Shown here piece by piece: positions 17,910-28,256 of a stretch of DNA of 58,821 bases. Origin of the DNA: Pseudomonadota bacterium. Its GTDB lineage: Bacteria > Pseudomonadota > Gammaproteobacteria > Burkholderiales > SHXO01. How positions within the stretch are numbered: position 1 is the first letter of the stretch; every line of letters begins with the position of its first letter. Location: positions 1 to 58,821 of the forward strand of contig JAEZCG010000004.1 of the NCBI GenBank assembly GCA_023430065.1, read 5' to 3'. The translations under genes were made by a program, and so were the position numbers. The notes below the pieces were generated by a model. That model saw only the letters and a program-made list of their open reading frames with translations, had not been told where the DNA came from and made no database searches.

Positions 17910-19103
17910 ATGCAGCCGGCCGAGGGTTGCTGGCGAGCAACGCAGCCCCATTCCCGTCTCGCACTGTTCTATTTCGCGTACTTCGCGATGCTCGGCGCGT
18001 ATGCGCCCTACTTCGCCCTGTACCTGCGTTCGCTGCACTTCACGCCCCAGCAGATCGGCGTGCTGCTCGGATTGGTGCCTGTGGTGCGCATCGTGGTCCC
18101 CGGGCTGTGGGCATGGGTCGCGGATCACCGCGGCACGCGCAGGCAGCTCGTGCTCGCCACCACGCTAGCCGCGACCGTGGTGAGCAGCGGGTTGCTGCTG
18201 GGGGAGAGTTTTGCCTGGCTGTTCGGCGTGCTGCTGTTCCTCAACCTGTTCTGGAGCGCATCCTTGCCGCTGGTGGAGGCGTCCACCCTCGGCCACCTCC
18301 AGGGGCAGCTGGGACAGTACGGCCGCATCCGGGTGTGGGGCTCGGTCAGCTTCATCCTGGCGGTCGCGCTGCTCGGCCCGGTGTTCGACCACACCGGCAT
18401 CGCGCTGCTGCCGGCACTACTGCTGGGGATGTTCGCGCTGCTGGCCGCCTGCGCCTGGATGCTGCCGCCCGATCCGCCCACCGGCGCGCACGCCAGCCAT
18501 GAGCCGCTCGGGCGCACCCTGCTGCGACCGGAAGTCATCGCCCTGTTCGCCGCCTGCTTCCTGATGTCGGTGGCGCACGGTCCGTACCACGCGTTCTACT
18601 CGATCCATCTGGTGGACAGCGGCTACTCGAACAGCGCAGTCGGCGTCCTGTGGGCGGTATCGGTCATCGCCGAGATCCTGGTGTTCCTGTGGATGCCGGC
18701 GATCCTGCGCCGCTTCAGCATCGGGACGGTGATCGGCTTCAGCCTGCTGTGCGCGGCGGTGCGCTTCGTGGTGATCGGCTGGGCCGTGGACCACGTCGCC
18801 GCCATCGCACTGGCGCAGCTGCTGCACGCCGCGACCTTCGGCGCCCACCATGCCGCGGCGCTGGCAGCGGTCCACCACTTTTTCAAGGGCCGCTATCAGG
18901 CACGCGGGCAGGCGTTGTACTCGGCGCTGGGGTTCGGTGCAGGCGGCGCGGTCGGCATGTTCGCGAGCGGCTGGCTCTGGACCCACCTCGGTCCTGCGCT
19001 CACCTTCGCCTGCGGGTCGACGGCAGCAGTGCTCGCCTTCGCCCTGGTCGTCGCCTGGCTGCGTGTGCCGCCCGCCGCGACGGTGGCCCCGAGCGGTGCC
19101 TGA
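17910..19103 (+). CDS. MFS transporter, phenylpropionate-permease-like
   Basis: This 397-residue protein has about 12 membrane segments in two halves, starting at LALFYFAYFAMLGAYAPYFA. The cytoplasmic loop after the second segment pair reads ADHRGTRRQ, a typical MFS motif A position. The pattern (YFxYFxxLGxYxPYFxLYL, then GQLGQYGRIRVWGSVSFI) resembles the PPP (3-phenylpropionic acid, HcaT-like) branch, but the substrate is not fixed. An in-frame open region upstream lies inside aroC, so I chose the ATG at 17910, just after the aroC stop. Confidence 0.88.
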   Translation: MQPAEGCWRATQPHSRLALFYFAYFAMLGAYAPYFALYLRSLHFTPQQIGVLLGLVPVVRIVVPGLWAWVADHRGTRRQLVLATTLAATVVSSGLLLGESFAWLFGVLLFLNLFWSASLPLVEASTLGHLQGQLGQYGRIRVWGSVSFILAVALLGPVFDHTGIALLPALLLGMFALLAACAWMLPPDPPTGAHASHEPLGRTLLRPEVIALFAACFLMSVAHGPYHAFYSIHLVDSGYSNSAVGVLWAVSVIAEILVFLWMPAILRRFSIGTVIGFSLLCAAVRFVVIGWAVDHVAAIALAQLLHAATFGAHHAAALAAVHHFFKGRYQARGQALYSALGFGAGGAVGMFASGWLWTHLGPALTFACGSTAAVLAFALVVAWLRVPPAATVAPSGA

Positions 19104-19157
19104 TACGCGTCCCAAGCCGGCCCTGTGCCATAATCGGTAGCTTTTGGCGAAGTCCCC

Positions 19158-20570
19158 ATGAAGCAAGCGCAGACCCTGTACGACAAGCTGTGGGCCAGCC
19201 ATGTGGTGCGCGAGGAAAGTGACGGCACCGCGCTGATCTACATCGATCGCCATCTGGTGCACGAGGTGACCAGTCCGCAGGCCTTCGAGGGATTGCGCCT
19301 GGCGGGGCGCCAGCCGTGGCGGATCGACTCCATCGTCGCCACCGCCGATCACAACACGCCGACGCGCAACTGGGACCAGGGCATCCGCGATCCCATCTCG
19401 CGCACGCAAGTCGAGACGCTCGACGCCAACATCCGCGCCTTCGGCGCCAAGGCTTACTTTCCGTTCCTCGACGCTCGTCAGGGCATCGTGCACGTGATCG
19501 GCCCCGAGCAGGGTGCGACGCTCCCCGGGATGACGGTGGTGTGCGGCGACTCGCATACGAGCACGCACGGCGCCTTCGCCTGCCTGGCATTCGGCATCGG
19601 CACCTCGGAGGTCGAGCACGTCCTCGCCACGCAGTGCCTGGTGATGAAGAAGGCGAAGAACATGCTGGTGCAGATCGACGGCAACCTCGGCCGGGGCGTG
19701 ACGGCGAAGGACGTGGTGCTGGCCGTGATCGGCGAGATCGGTACGGCCGGCGGCACGGGGTGCGCCATCGAGTTCGCCGGCAGCGCGGTGCGCAGCCTGT
19801 CGATGGAAGGCCGCATGACCCTGTGCAACATGGCGATCGAAGCCGGCGCGCGTGCCGGCATGGTGGCCGTGGACCAGGTCACGCTGGATTACCTGCGCGG
19901 TCGCAGCTTCGCCCCCACGGGCGAGGCGTGGGAGCGTGCGAGCGCGACCTGGCGTTCGCTGGTGACCGATCGCGGTGCGCACTTCGACAAGGTCGTGAAG
20001 TTCGATGGCGGCAGCATCAAGCCCCAGGTCACGTGGGGCACCTCGCCCGAGATGGTTGCAACGGTGGACGGTCGTGTCCCCGATCCGGCCCGCATCGTCG
20101 ATGCCACCAAGCGCAAGTCGGTCGAGCGGGCGCTCGATTACATGGGTCTGCAGCCCGACACGCCGATCACTGAGATTCGGATCGACAAGGTGTTCATCGG
20201 CTCCTGCACCAATTCGCGCATCGAAGATCTGCGCGCCGCTGCATCGGTGGTCAAGGGACGGCACATCGCGCCCACCGTCAAGCTCGCCATGGTCGTCCCG
20301 GGTTCGGGACTGGTGAAGCGGCAGGCGGAGGCGGAGGGACTGGACCGCGTGTTTCGCGAGGCCGGGTTCGACTGGCGCGAGCCGGGCTGCTCGATGTGCC
20401 TGGCGATGAACGACGATCGGCTGGAACCGGGCGAGCGTTGCGCCTCCACCTCGAACCGCAACTTCGAGGGGCGGCAGGGAGCGGGCGGGCGCACGCATCT
20501 GGTGAGTCCCGCGATGGCGGCGGCGGCGGCAATCGCGGGGCGATTCGTCGACGTACGCTCCAATATCTGA
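19158..20570 (+). CDS. leuC: 3-isopropylmalate dehydratase large subunit
   Basis: This 470-residue aconitase-family subunit isomerises 2- to 3-isopropylmalate together with LeuD in leucine synthesis. The 4Fe-4S ligands are the Cys in [12 protein letters not shown] and the two in GCSMCLAMN. The start [17 protein letters not shown] and the ADHNTPTRN substrate motif are typical. A CATAAT box lies about 30 bases upstream and may be a -10. It is followed by an entericidin-like lipoprotein gene and leuD. Confidence 0.97.
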   Translation: MKQAQTLYDKLWASHVVREESDGTALIYIDRHLVHEVTSPQAFEGLRLAGRQPWRIDSIVATADHNTPTRNWDQGIRDPISRTQVETLDANIRAFGAKAYFPFLDARQGIVHVIGPEQGATLPGMTVVCGDSHTSTHGAFACLAFGIGTSEVEHVLATQCLVMKKAKNMLVQIDGNLGRGVTAKDVVLAVIGEIGTAGGTGCAIEFAGSAVRSLSMEGRMTLCNMAIEAGARAGMVAVDQVTLDYLRGRSFAPTGEAWERASATWRSLVTDRGAHFDKVVKFDGGSIKPQVTWGTSPEMVATVDGRVPDPARIVDATKRKSVERALDYMGLQPDTPITEIRIDKVFIGSCTNSRIEDLRAAASVVKGRHIAPTVKLAMVVPGSGLVKRQAEAEGLDRVFREAGFDWREPGCSMCLAMNDDRLEPGERCASTSNRNFEGRQGAGGRTHLVSPAMAAAAAIAGRFVDVRSNI

Positions 20571-20586
20571 TCGGTCTGGAGGCACT

Positions 20587-20730
20587 ATGAGAAGCAAGTC
20601 GATCCGGGCACTGCTGCTGGCCGTGCTGGCGGTCCTGTTCACGCAGGGGTGCAACACCATGGAAGGCCTCGGCAAGGACATCGAAACGGCGGGCGACAAA
20701 CTCGAGAACGCAGCGAAGAAGAACAAGTGA
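20587..20730 (+). CDS. entericidin-like small lipoprotein
   Basis: This 47-residue protein has a lipoprotein signal peptide ending in the lipobox FTQGC, with the lipidated Cys at residue 22. A short mature part follows ([20 protein letters not shown]), which matches the entericidin A/B pattern of a small amphipathic lipoprotein. Its stop overlaps the leuD ATG (TGATG), so leuD may be translationally coupled to it. A GGAGG-like site lies just upstream. Entericidin genes between leuC and leuD occur in other Betaproteobacteria. Its role in the leucine operon is unknown. Confidence 0.88.
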   Translation: MRSKSIRALLLAVLAVLFTQGCNTMEGLGKDIETAGDKLENAAKKNK

Positions 20731-21368
20731 TGGAAAAATTCGTGCGGCTCGATGCGCTCGTGGTGCCCCTCGACCGGGCCAACGTGGACACCGATGCCAT
20801 CATCCCCAAGCAGTTCCTGAAGTCGATCAAGCGCAGCGGCTTCGGCCCGAACCTGTTCGACGCGTGGCGCTACCTCGACCCCGGCGAGCCGGGCATGGAC
20901 AACTCGAGGCGCCCGCTGAACCAGGACTTCGTGCTGAACCATCCGCGCTACAAGGGCGGGCAGATCCTGCTGGCACGGGAGAACTTCGGCTGCGGGTCGT
21001 CGCGCGAACATGCACCCTGGGCGCTGCTGGACTACGGCTTTCGCTGCATCATCGCGCCGAGCTATGCCGACATCTTCTTCAACAACTGCTTCAAGAACGG
21101 CCTGCTCCCGGTGATTCTCGAGGCCGGCGCTGTCGACCAGTTGTTCCGCGAAGTGGAGGCGACACCGGGTTACCGCCTGGTGGTGGATCTGGACAAGCAG
21201 GTCGTCCTCACGCCGCGCGGGCAGGCCTACGCGTTCTCGATCGATCCCTTCCGCAAGCATTGCCTGCTCAACGGCCTGGACGAGATCGGCCTGACGCTGC
21301 AGCACGCGGACGAGATCCGCGCATTCGAGGCCAAACGCAAGTCCGAGCAGCCCTGGCTGTTCGGCTAG
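20730..21368 (+). CDS. leuD: 3-isopropylmalate dehydratase small subunit
   Basis: This 212-residue partner of LeuC carries the swivelling aconitase domain. Motifs are [20 protein letters not shown] near residue 20, then [20 protein letters not shown] and [19 protein letters not shown] chose the ATG overlapping the entericidin stop because the protein then begins [20 protein letters not shown], as in the family. The next gene is leuB. Confidence 0.97.
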   Translation: MEKFVRLDALVVPLDRANVDTDAIIPKQFLKSIKRSGFGPNLFDAWRYLDPGEPGMDNSRRPLNQDFVLNHPRYKGGQILLARENFGCGSSREHAPWALLDYGFRCIIAPSYADIFFNNCFKNGLLPVILEAGAVDQLFREVEATPGYRLVVDLDKQVVLTPRGQAYAFSIDPFRKHCLLNGLDEIGLTLQHADEIRAFEAKRKSEQPWLFG

Positions 21369-21451
21369 TTCCCCGGTAGCCGACCGCCGCACGCCCGTCG
21401 GCTGCAGCCGGCGCGCGTGGCGTCGGGTTTTCTCACTGGCAGGAAGATGAC

Positions 21452-22522
21452 ATGAAGATCGCAGTTCTGGCGGGTGACGGAATCGGTCCCGAGATCATGG
21501 CCCAGGGCCTCAAGGTGCTCGATGCGCTGCGCAGCGACGGGCTGAAGATCGAGACCGAGACTGCGCCGGTGGGCGGTGCCGGCTACGACGCGGCCAAGGA
21601 TCCGCTGCCGGAGCAGACCCTGTCACTGGCGCGCTCCGCCGATGCCATTCTGTTCGGTGCCGTCGGCGGACCCCGGTACGACACGCTTCCCCGCGCCATG
21701 CGGCCCGAGCAGGGATTGTTGCGCCTGCGCAAGGAACTGTCTCTGTTCGCCAACCTGCGACCGGCCGTGCTGTATCCGGAACTGGCCGCCGCCTCCACGC
21801 TCAAGCCCGAGGTCGTCGCCGGGCTCGACATCATGATCCTGCGGGAGCTCACCGGAGACATCTACTTCGGCCAGCCGCGCGGGCGCCGGGAGGCCGAGGG
21901 CGAGCGCGAGGGCTTCGACACCATGAAGTATCGGGAATCGGAGATCCGCCGCATCGCGCGGATGGGATTCGACATCGCGCTCAAGCGCAGCCGCAGGCTG
22001 TGCTCGGTGGACAAGGCCAATGTGCTCGACACCAGCATCCTGTGGCGCGAGGTCGTGAACGAGGTGGCCGGGGACTATCCGCAGGTGGAGTTGTCGCACA
22101 TGTACGTCGACAATGCCGCCATGCAGCTGGTGCGCGCGCCCAAGCAGTTCGACGTCATCGTGACCGGCAACATGTTCGGTGACATCCTCTCGGACGAGGC
22201 CTCCATGCTCACCGGCTCGATCGGGATGCTGCCCTCGGCCTCGCTCGACGCCCAGAACAAGGGCATGTACGAGCCGATCCACGGTTCGGCGCCGGACATT
22301 GCCGGAAAGGGTGTGGCGAATCCGCTCGCCACCATCCTCTCGGCGGCGATGATGATGCGCTATAGCTTCGACCGCGCCGACGTGGCCGAGCGCATCGAGG
22401 GCGCGGTGCGGCGGGTGCTCGCACAAGGCCTGCGCACCGGCGACATCTGGCAGGAGGGCACGCGCCGGGTGGGCACGGCCGAGATGGGCGATGCGGTGGT
22501 GAGCGCCCTGGCACATCGATAG
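21452..22522 (+). CDS. leuB: 3-isopropylmalate dehydrogenase
   Basis: This 356-residue NAD-dependent enzyme oxidises and decarboxylates 3-isopropylmalate. The start [18 protein letters not shown] is the family signature. [10 protein letters not shown], the [15 protein letters not shown] loop and the metal/cofactor region [20 protein letters not shown] are present, as is [18 protein letters not shown]. It lies 83 bases after leuD and 14 bases before asd, within the same probable operon. Confidence 0.97.
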   Translation: MKIAVLAGDGIGPEIMAQGLKVLDALRSDGLKIETETAPVGGAGYDAAKDPLPEQTLSLARSADAILFGAVGGPRYDTLPRAMRPEQGLLRLRKELSLFANLRPAVLYPELAAASTLKPEVVAGLDIMILRELTGDIYFGQPRGRREAEGEREGFDTMKYRESEIRRIARMGFDIALKRSRRLCSVDKANVLDTSILWREVVNEVAGDYPQVELSHMYVDNAAMQLVRAPKQFDVIVTGNMFGDILSDEASMLTGSIGMLPSASLDAQNKGMYEPIHGSAPDIAGKGVANPLATILSAAMMMRYSFDRADVAERIEGAVRRVLAQGLRTGDIWQEGTRRVGTAEMGDAVVSALAHR

Positions 22523-22536
22523 AGGGAGATTCGGCG

Positions 22537-23649
22537 ATGCGGGCAGGATTCATCGGCTGGCGCGGCATGGTGGGCTCGGTCCTCATGCAGCGCATGACGG
22601 AGGAGCGCGATTTCGAGCACGTCGAGCCGAGCTTCGTCACCACTTCCCTGGCGGGCGCGCGCGGGCCGGACGTCGCCCGCGGCGCGCAGCCGCTCCTGGA
22701 TGCGCGCGACATCGACGCGCTGTGCCGACATGAGGTCCTGGTGTCGTGCCAGGGCGGGGACTACACCGGCGAGATGCATCCGAAGCTGCGCGCGGCGGGC
22801 TGGACAGGCTACTGGATCGATGCGGCCTCCGCGCTGCGCATGCGCGACGATGCGGTGATCATCCTGGATCCGGTCAATCGCGGCGTGATCGATCGCGCGC
22901 TGGCGGACGGCGTGCGCGACTACATCGGCGGCAACTGCACGGTGAGCCTGATGCTGATGGGCATGCACGGCCTCTTTCAGGCAGGACTGGTGGAGTGGAT
23001 CAGCGCGATGACCTATCAGGCCGCCTCGGGAGCCGGCGCGCAGAACATGCGCGAGCTGCTCGCGCAGATGGGTGCCGTGCATGCCAGCGTGCGCGATCTG
23101 CTCGACGATCCTTCTTCCTCCATTCTCGCCGTCGACCGCGCGGTCAGCAGCGCACTGCGCGCCGACACCTTGCCCACAGCGCATTTCGGTCATGCCCTGG
23201 CAGGCAGTCTCCTGCCCTGGATCGACAAGGATCTCGGCAACGGCCAGAGTCGCGAGGAGTGGAAGGCGCAGGCAGAAGGCAACAAGATCCTGGGCCGCGC
23301 TGACCGCCCCATCCCGATGGACGGCATCTGTGTGCGCATCGGTGCCATGCGCTGCCACAGCCAGGCGCTGACGGTCAAACTCACGCGCGATGTGCCGCTG
23401 GCCGACATCGAACGCCTGCTGGCGCAGGCGAACGAGTGGGTCGAGGTCGTGCCCAACGAGCGCGACGCGAGCCTGCGCACGCTGACGCCCGCGCAAGTCA
23501 CGGGCACGCTGCGCGTTCCCATCGGACGCTTGCGCAAGCTGCCCATGGGCGGTGACTACCTGAGTGCGTTCACCGTGGGAGATCAGCTTCTGTGGGGTGC
23601 GGCAGAGCCGCTGCGCAGGATGCTGCGCATCCTCGTCGAGCGCCGCTAG
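22537..23649 (+). CDS. asd: aspartate-semialdehyde dehydrogenase
   Basis: This 370-residue enzyme makes aspartate semialdehyde, the branch point to lysine/diaminopimelate (dapB lies at 52.7 kb), methionine and threonine. The NADP loop is [14 protein letters not shown]. The catalytic Cys lies in [19 protein letters not shown]-type residues are replaced here by [17 protein letters not shown], a normal variant of this longer proteobacterial form. It follows leuB by 14 bases with an AGGGAGA ribosome site. Confidence 0.96.
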   Translation: MRAGFIGWRGMVGSVLMQRMTEERDFEHVEPSFVTTSLAGARGPDVARGAQPLLDARDIDALCRHEVLVSCQGGDYTGEMHPKLRAAGWTGYWIDAASALRMRDDAVIILDPVNRGVIDRALADGVRDYIGGNCTVSLMLMGMHGLFQAGLVEWISAMTYQAASGAGAQNMRELLAQMGAVHASVRDLLDDPSSSILAVDRAVSSALRADTLPTAHFGHALAGSLLPWIDKDLGNGQSREEWKAQAEGNKILGRADRPIPMDGICVRIGAMRCHSQALTVKLTRDVPLADIERLLAQANEWVEVVPNERDASLRTLTPAQVTGTLRVPIGRLRKLPMGGDYLSAFTVGDQLLWGAAEPLRRMLRILVERR

Positions 23650-23951
23650 ACGCGGCGCGCACCGGCTGTTGCGCAGCGGTTTGCCGGCTGCGCGATCGCC
23701 CTGCATGACGCATTCTGGCGAGGCTCTTGCTTCTGGGGTCGGACGTTTCACATTCGCACTGGCACTGCCAAATTCTGCGAACCGGGCGCCGGCTTGGTGA
23801 AAGACCATTAAAGACTGTTTGCCACCGGCCGAAAAACAGCTAGGAAAATTGCTGGCTTAGCTGCTCGACTCAGACGCTGGATGAGCTTGCATCCATACCT
23901 TCACGATGTTAATTTTTTAAAGAACTCATGGTCATAACGAAAGGTGGCGCC
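23650..23951. other. non-coding stretch between asd and fimV
   Basis: About 300 bases without a gene I can support. The right half is clearly more AT-rich than the rest of the window, ending in TTAATTTTTTAAAG just before fimV, so a promoter for fimV is likely here. I could not pick a convincing -35/-10 pair. Confidence 0.5.
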
Positions 23952-26672
23952 GTGGGCAAACCAGTCTCCCGCTCTGTGGTCTTGGCGAGCGCAATGCTCG
24001 CGTTGTCGTCAGCTGCAGGTGCCGCAGGGCTGGGCCGGCTGAGTGTTCTGTCGGATCTCGGCCAGCCGTTGCGCGCCGAAATCGACGTCGTGGCGGTCGA
24101 GAAGGACGAGCTGGAAAGCCTCAGCGCGCGTCTGGCATCGATCGAAACCTACGTGCAGAACAACCTGCCGTATCCGTCGCCGTCCATGGGTCTGCAGCTG
24201 AGCCTGGAGATGCGGCAGTCGGGGCAGCCGTACATCGTGGCGACCACCGTGCAGCCGATCAACGAGCCCTTCGTCGACATTCTGGTCGAGCTGACGTGGA
24301 ACGACGGGCGCATTCTGCGCGGCTACACGGCGCTGATCGATCCGCCCACCTTCGGCAGCGACGACCGCGAGCCGTCCGTTGCGCAATCCGATCTCGCGCC
24401 CGAGATCGCACCCGCCCCGATGGCGGCGCCCGAGCCGAGCGTCGAGACGCAGTTCGGGAGCGAATTGACGCAGCCTGCGCCCGACGTCGAAGCGATAGAG
24501 CGCACCGAACCGACCTACGAGTCGGCACCTGAAGGGCCGGACCGGCCCGCGGCAGAGGCCGCCGCGCAGCCCGGCCTCGATGCCGCAGACGACGGCGTCG
24601 CAGCGGACGGTGCCGAGATGTCCCAGCCGGTCGCCGAGGCCAACCCGGCAACGATCGCAACGGACAGCGCGACCGACACCCATCAGGTGAAACGCGGCGA
24701 AACGCTGAGCGGCATCGCCAGACAGTTCGTGTCCGAGGACGTGTCCCTGGACCAGATGCTGGTCCTGCTCGTGCGCACGAATCCCGACGCTTTCGTCGAC
24801 GGCAACATGAACCGGCTGAAGGCCGGCAAGGTGCTGCAGATCCCCGGCGGTGCCGACGCGGCCGCGATCGATCCGGCGGAAGCGCGCCAGGTTGTGCGGC
24901 TGCAGACGGCAGACTTCAACGCCTATCGCGAGAAGCTGGCGGCAGCGGCAGCCGAGGCGGCCGGTACTCCCGCCGCGGGCCAAAGCGCGTCGGGCAGCAT
25001 TTCCGCGATGGTCGGCGACGAGGCTCCTGCGGGAGCGGAGCAGCCGAAGGAAGTGGTCAAGCTGTCGGCGGGCGACGGGGCTGCCGACCAGGGTGCGAAG
25101 AGCGCACGTGCGCTCGAAGAGGAATTGGCGGCGCGGGAGAAGACGATCCGCGAGCAGAACGAGCGCGTGGCCATGCTCGAGAAGCAGGTCAAGGACATGC
25201 AGGCGTTGCTCGAACTGCGCAACGAGGGCATGGCCAATGTGCAGCAGTCGGCCCAGACCGACGCGGCAACGGTGGAGCCGGCACCTGCCGCCGCCGCGGG
25301 TCAGGCTGCGACGCCGGATGCCGCAGCACCCGCCGCGGGACCCGCTGCCGAGGCACCGGCTGCGGCGGGGGTGACCGAAGAACCGAAGCCGGTTCAGGCA
25401 AAGAAACCGAAGGTGGTGGCGAAGCCGGCACCGAGTTTCACCGATCAACTGCTCGACCAGCCGTTGTACCTTGCCGGCGGTGCGGCGGTGCTCGGTCTGC
25501 TCGGCTTCCTCGGATTCAAGCTGGCGCGCAAGCGCAAGCAGGACGATGAAGTCGAGCCAGTCGAGAGCGTCGAGCATTCCGAGGATGTCAGCGCGACCAG
25601 GGCCGCGGAGACCATCGCGGCAGAGGTGCCGGCAGGACTTGCCTCCACCGGACTTCCCTCCACCGGTGTGCCGCCGATGAGCGAGGACGTCGATCCTCTC
25701 GCAGAGGCCGAGATCTATCTGGCATACGGACGCGACGGCCAGGCAGAGGAAATTCTGAAGGAGGCCCTGCAGGGCAATCCGCGGCGTCACGAGATCCATC
25801 TCAAGCTGCTCGAGATCTATGCCAAGCGCAAGGATGCCGCCGCGTTCGACGGCGTTGCGCGCGAGCTGCACATGGCCACCGGCGGTCAGGGTGAGGTCTG
25901 GCTGCAGGCGGCACGTCTGGGCTATCCGCTCGACCCGCAGAATCCGCGCTACGCGCTGGGCAAGCCCGTGGGCGCCGGGGTTGCGGCGTCTGCCGGCGCA
26001 AGTGGCGCGGTGGAAGACAAGCTGGACTTCGATATCGGCCTGGACGAGCCGGATGCAGCGACCAAGACGGACATCGACCTGAGCCGTCTCGGTGCCGCAG
26101 CCGGGACCAGCACCGACGTCGACCTGTCCAACCTCACCGCCGGCCAGAACGCAATGAGCGCGCTCGCACAGTCGACCACGGCGGGCATGGAACGCACGCA
26201 GCAGACGGCCGCGATGGATCTCGACCTCGGCGCGGACCAGGGCAAGCCCACCGGCCTGGACTTCGACTTCGACCTGAACGGCATGGGCAGCGAACCGACC
26301 GACAAGGTCAGCGCGCCGGTGGCCAATGCCGGTGCGCCTGGCAGCATGAGCTTCGACCTGAGCAAGATCTCCCTCGACGAGGGCGCCCTGGACAAGGTGG
26401 AGCCGCGCCTGGATGTCGGCACGGCCTCGACGCCGGACATCGACCTGTCCAGCATCGACCTCAGGCTGGATGGGGGTCAGGCCGAGGGTTCGGTCGCGGG
26501 CGGTGCGCACGACGATCAGTGGTACGACGTACAGACCAAGTTCGACCTGGCCAAGGCTTATCAGGAGATGGGCGACAAGGAAGGCGCGCGCGAGATCCTG
26601 CGCGAAGTGATCGCCGAAGGCGACAACGAGCAGCAGGCAGCCGCCCAGCGCGTGCTGGAGACGCTGGCCTGA
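23952..26672 (+). CDS. fimV: FimV-like pilus assembly/peptidoglycan-binding protein
   Basis: This protein of about 906 residues resembles FimV, an inner-membrane protein needed for type IV pili and polar organisation. After a signal peptide ending near SAAGAAGL comes the conserved FimV N-terminal domain (LSDLGQPLRAEIDVVAVE). A LysM domain lies at about residues 243-300 (HQVKRGETLSGIARQFV), followed by a coiled coil (EEELAAREKTIREQNERVAM) and Ala/Pro-rich linkers. One membrane segment is at about 505-526 (LYLAGGAAVLGLLGFLGFKL). The acidic cytoplasmic tail ends with the FimV C-terminal motif (AKAYQEMGDKEGAREILREV). The GTG at 23952 has an AAAGGTGG ribosome site. An ATG 24 bases upstream is possible but lacks one. 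Confidence 0.9.
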   Translation: MGKPVSRSVVLASAMLALSSAAGAAGLGRLSVLSDLGQPLRAEIDVVAVEKDELESLSARLASIETYVQNNLPYPSPSMGLQLSLEMRQSGQPYIVATTVQPINEPFVDILVELTWNDGRILRGYTALIDPPTFGSDDREPSVAQSDLAPEIAPAPMAAPEPSVETQFGSELTQPAPDVEAIERTEPTYESAPEGPDRPAAEAAAQPGLDAADDGVAADGAEMSQPVAEANPATIATDSATDTHQVKRGETLSGIARQFVSEDVSLDQMLVLLVRTNPDAFVDGNMNRLKAGKVLQIPGGADAAAIDPAEARQVVRLQTADFNAYREKLAAAAAEAAGTPAAGQSASGSISAMVGDEAPAGAEQPKEVVKLSAGDGAADQGAKSARALEEELAAREKTIREQNERVAMLEKQVKDMQALLELRNEGMANVQQSAQTDAATVEPAPAAAAGQAATPDAAAPAAGPAAEAPAAAGVTEEPKPVQAKKPKVVAKPAPSFTDQLLDQPLYLAGGAAVLGLLGFLGFKLARKRKQDDEVEPVESVEHSEDVSATRAAETIAAEVPAGLASTGLPSTGVPPMSEDVDPLAEAEIYLAYGRDGQAEEILKEALQGNPRRHEIHLKLLEIYAKRKDAAAFDGVARELHMATGGQGEVWLQAARLGYPLDPQNPRYALGKPVGAGVAASAGASGAVEDKLDFDIGLDEPDAATKTDIDLSRLGAAAGTSTDVDLSNLTAGQNAMSALAQSTTAGMERTQQTAAMDLDLGADQGKPTGLDFDFDLNGMGSEPTDKVSAPVANAGAPGSMSFDLSKISLDEGALDKVEPRLDVGTASTPDIDLSSIDLRLDGGQAEGSVAGGAHDDQWYDVQTKFDLAKAYQEMGDKEGAREILREVIAEGDNEQQAAAQRVLETLA

Positions 26673-26736
26673 GCCAGCGTGCGGTGCCCCGCGGGCACCG
26701 CGCTTGACGACAGGCTAGACTTCGCGTGTTGACGAC

Positions 26737-26766
26737 ACGGCCCCGTCCGGGGCCGTTTCGCTTTTC
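26737..26766 (+). terminator. intrinsic terminator after fimV
   Basis: A perfect 8-base stem (ACGGCCCC and GGGGCCGT) with a GTCC loop is followed by TTCGCTTTT. It separates fimV from truA. Confidence 0.8.
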
Positions 26767-26814
26767 AGGTGGCGCGGACGCGGCGGCGGCTCGTTTGCGG
26801 TTATTCTCTGACAC

Positions 26815-27630
26815 GTGCGCATCGCTCTCGGCATCGAATACGACGGCAGCCGCTACTGCGGCTGGCAGACTCAACCCTCCGGTTGCGCGGTGCAGGACTG
26901 CCTGGAGCGCGTGCTGTCGCAGATCGCCGCGCAACCGCTCGTCACGCAGTGCGCGGGGCGCACCGACGCGGGCGTGCACGCACTCGGACAGGTAGTCCAC
27001 TTCGATACCGATGCGCGGCGTCCGCTCAGTGCCTGGGTGCGCGGGGCCAACACGCTGCTGCCGCGCTCCTGTGCAGTGCTGTGGGCGCGCGAGGTCGCAC
27101 CCGAGTTCCATGCGCGCTTCGGCGCACGGGGCCGGACCTACCTGTACGTGCTGCTGAACCGACGCGAGCGTCCGGGGTTGTTCGCCGACCACGTCGGCTG
27201 GCATCACCACGATCTCGACATCTCCCGCATGCGTGAGGCGGCAGCGGCGCTACTCGGAACGCACGACTTCAGCGCCTTCCGTGCCGCCGAGTGCCAGGCG
27301 CGCACCCCGGTCAAGACGCTGACGCGAATCGACGTCGAACGGCAAGGCGAACTGCTCGTCTTCCACCTGCGCGCCGATGCCTTCCTGCATCATATGGTGC
27401 GCAACATCGTCGGCAGCCTGGTGCGCGTGGGCAACGGCTCGCGCCCGGTGGAGTGGATGCGCGAGCTGCTCTCGGGCCGTGACCGCTCGCGTGCCGCGCC
27501 GACATTCGCCGCCGGGGGCCTGTACCTGGCGGCGGTCGAGTACGACGCGCGCTGGGAGCTGCCGGGCGGCAACGTCGACGCGCGGCGCCTGCTGGCACGG
27601 CTCCCGCTGCCATCACTGATCGAGGACTGA
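26815..27630 (+). CDS. truA: tRNA pseudouridine(38-40) synthase
   Basis: This 271-residue enzyme isomerises uridines 38-40 in the tRNA anticodon arm. The catalytic Asp lies in CAGRTDAGVHALGQV. Other motifs are LGIEYDGSRYCGWQ, ARGRTYLYVLLNR and FLHHMVRNIVGSLVRVG. The start is a GTG; translation from it gives the family-typical RIALGIEYDGS. The stop is 2 bases before trpF, the common betaproteobacterial order fimV-truA-trpF. Confidence 0.96.
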   Translation: MRIALGIEYDGSRYCGWQTQPSGCAVQDCLERVLSQIAAQPLVTQCAGRTDAGVHALGQVVHFDTDARRPLSAWVRGANTLLPRSCAVLWAREVAPEFHARFGARGRTYLYVLLNRRERPGLFADHVGWHHHDLDISRMREAAAALLGTHDFSAFRAAECQARTPVKTLTRIDVERQGELLVFHLRADAFLHHMVRNIVGSLVRVGNGSRPVEWMRELLSGRDRSRAAPTFAAGGLYLAAVEYDARWELPGGNVDARRLLARLPLPSLIED

Positions 27631-27632
27631 GG

Positions 27633-28256
27633 ATGGCCACCGCGGTCAAGATCTGCGGCATTACCACCCCCGAGGACGCACGTCATGCGGCGTACGCCGG
27701 GGCGCATGCGATCGGCGTGGTGTTCCATGCGGCGAGCGCGCGGCACGTGACGCCCGGGCAGGCGCGGGCGGTGGTCGAGGCCCTGCCACCCTTCGTCACG
27801 GCAGTCGGCCTGTTCGTGGACGCCGACCCGGCCGAGGTGCGCGCGGTCGTGCGCGCAACGGGCCTGCAACTGCTTCAGTTCCACGGCGATGAGAGCCCCG
27901 AATACTGCGCGGGCTTCGAGCTGCCCTACATCAAGGCCATCCGGGTGAGGCGGGGGGTGGATTTGCTACAATGCTCGCGCCGTTTTCAGGGGGCAAGAGG
28001 GCTGCTTCTCGATGCGTTTCACGAGGAGCATCGTGGCGGGACCGGTCAGCCGTTCGACTGGTCGCTGATCCCCCCGGATCTCCCCCTTCCGATCGTACTG
28101 GCGGGCGGACTCACGCCCGACACGGTCGAGCAGGCTGTGCGTCGCGTGCGGCCCTGGGGGGTGGACGTGAGCAGCGGCGTCGAACGCAGCAAAGGCGTCA
28201 AGGATCCGGCCAAGGTCGCCGCATTCATTCGAGGAGCGCGCAATGCAGATGTATGA
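27633..28256 (+). CDS. trpF: phosphoribosylanthranilate isomerase
   Basis: This 207-residue barrel enzyme carries out the third step from chorismate to tryptophan. The start [15 protein letters not shown] has the catalytic Cys. [28 protein letters not shown] and [16 protein letters not shown] (catalytic Asp and phosphate site) are all present. Its end overlaps the trpB start by 14 bases, which points to translational coupling. Confidence 0.96.
   Translation: MATAVKICGITTPEDARHAAYAGAHAIGVVFHAASARHVTPGQARAVVEALPPFVTAVGLFVDADPAEVRAVVRATGLQLLQFHGDESPEYCAGFELPYIKAIRVRRGVDLLQCSRRFQGARGLLLDAFHEEHRGGTGQPFDWSLIPPDLPLPIVLAGGLTPDTVEQAVRRVRPWGVDVSSGVERSKGVKDPAKVAAFIRGARNADV

Noticed and set aside
27961..27975. 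TACAAT inside trpF as an internal promoter for trpBA
   Set aside because: The -10-like string lacks a -35 at the right distance and lies within coding sequence; trpB overlaps trpF, so coupling is sufficient.
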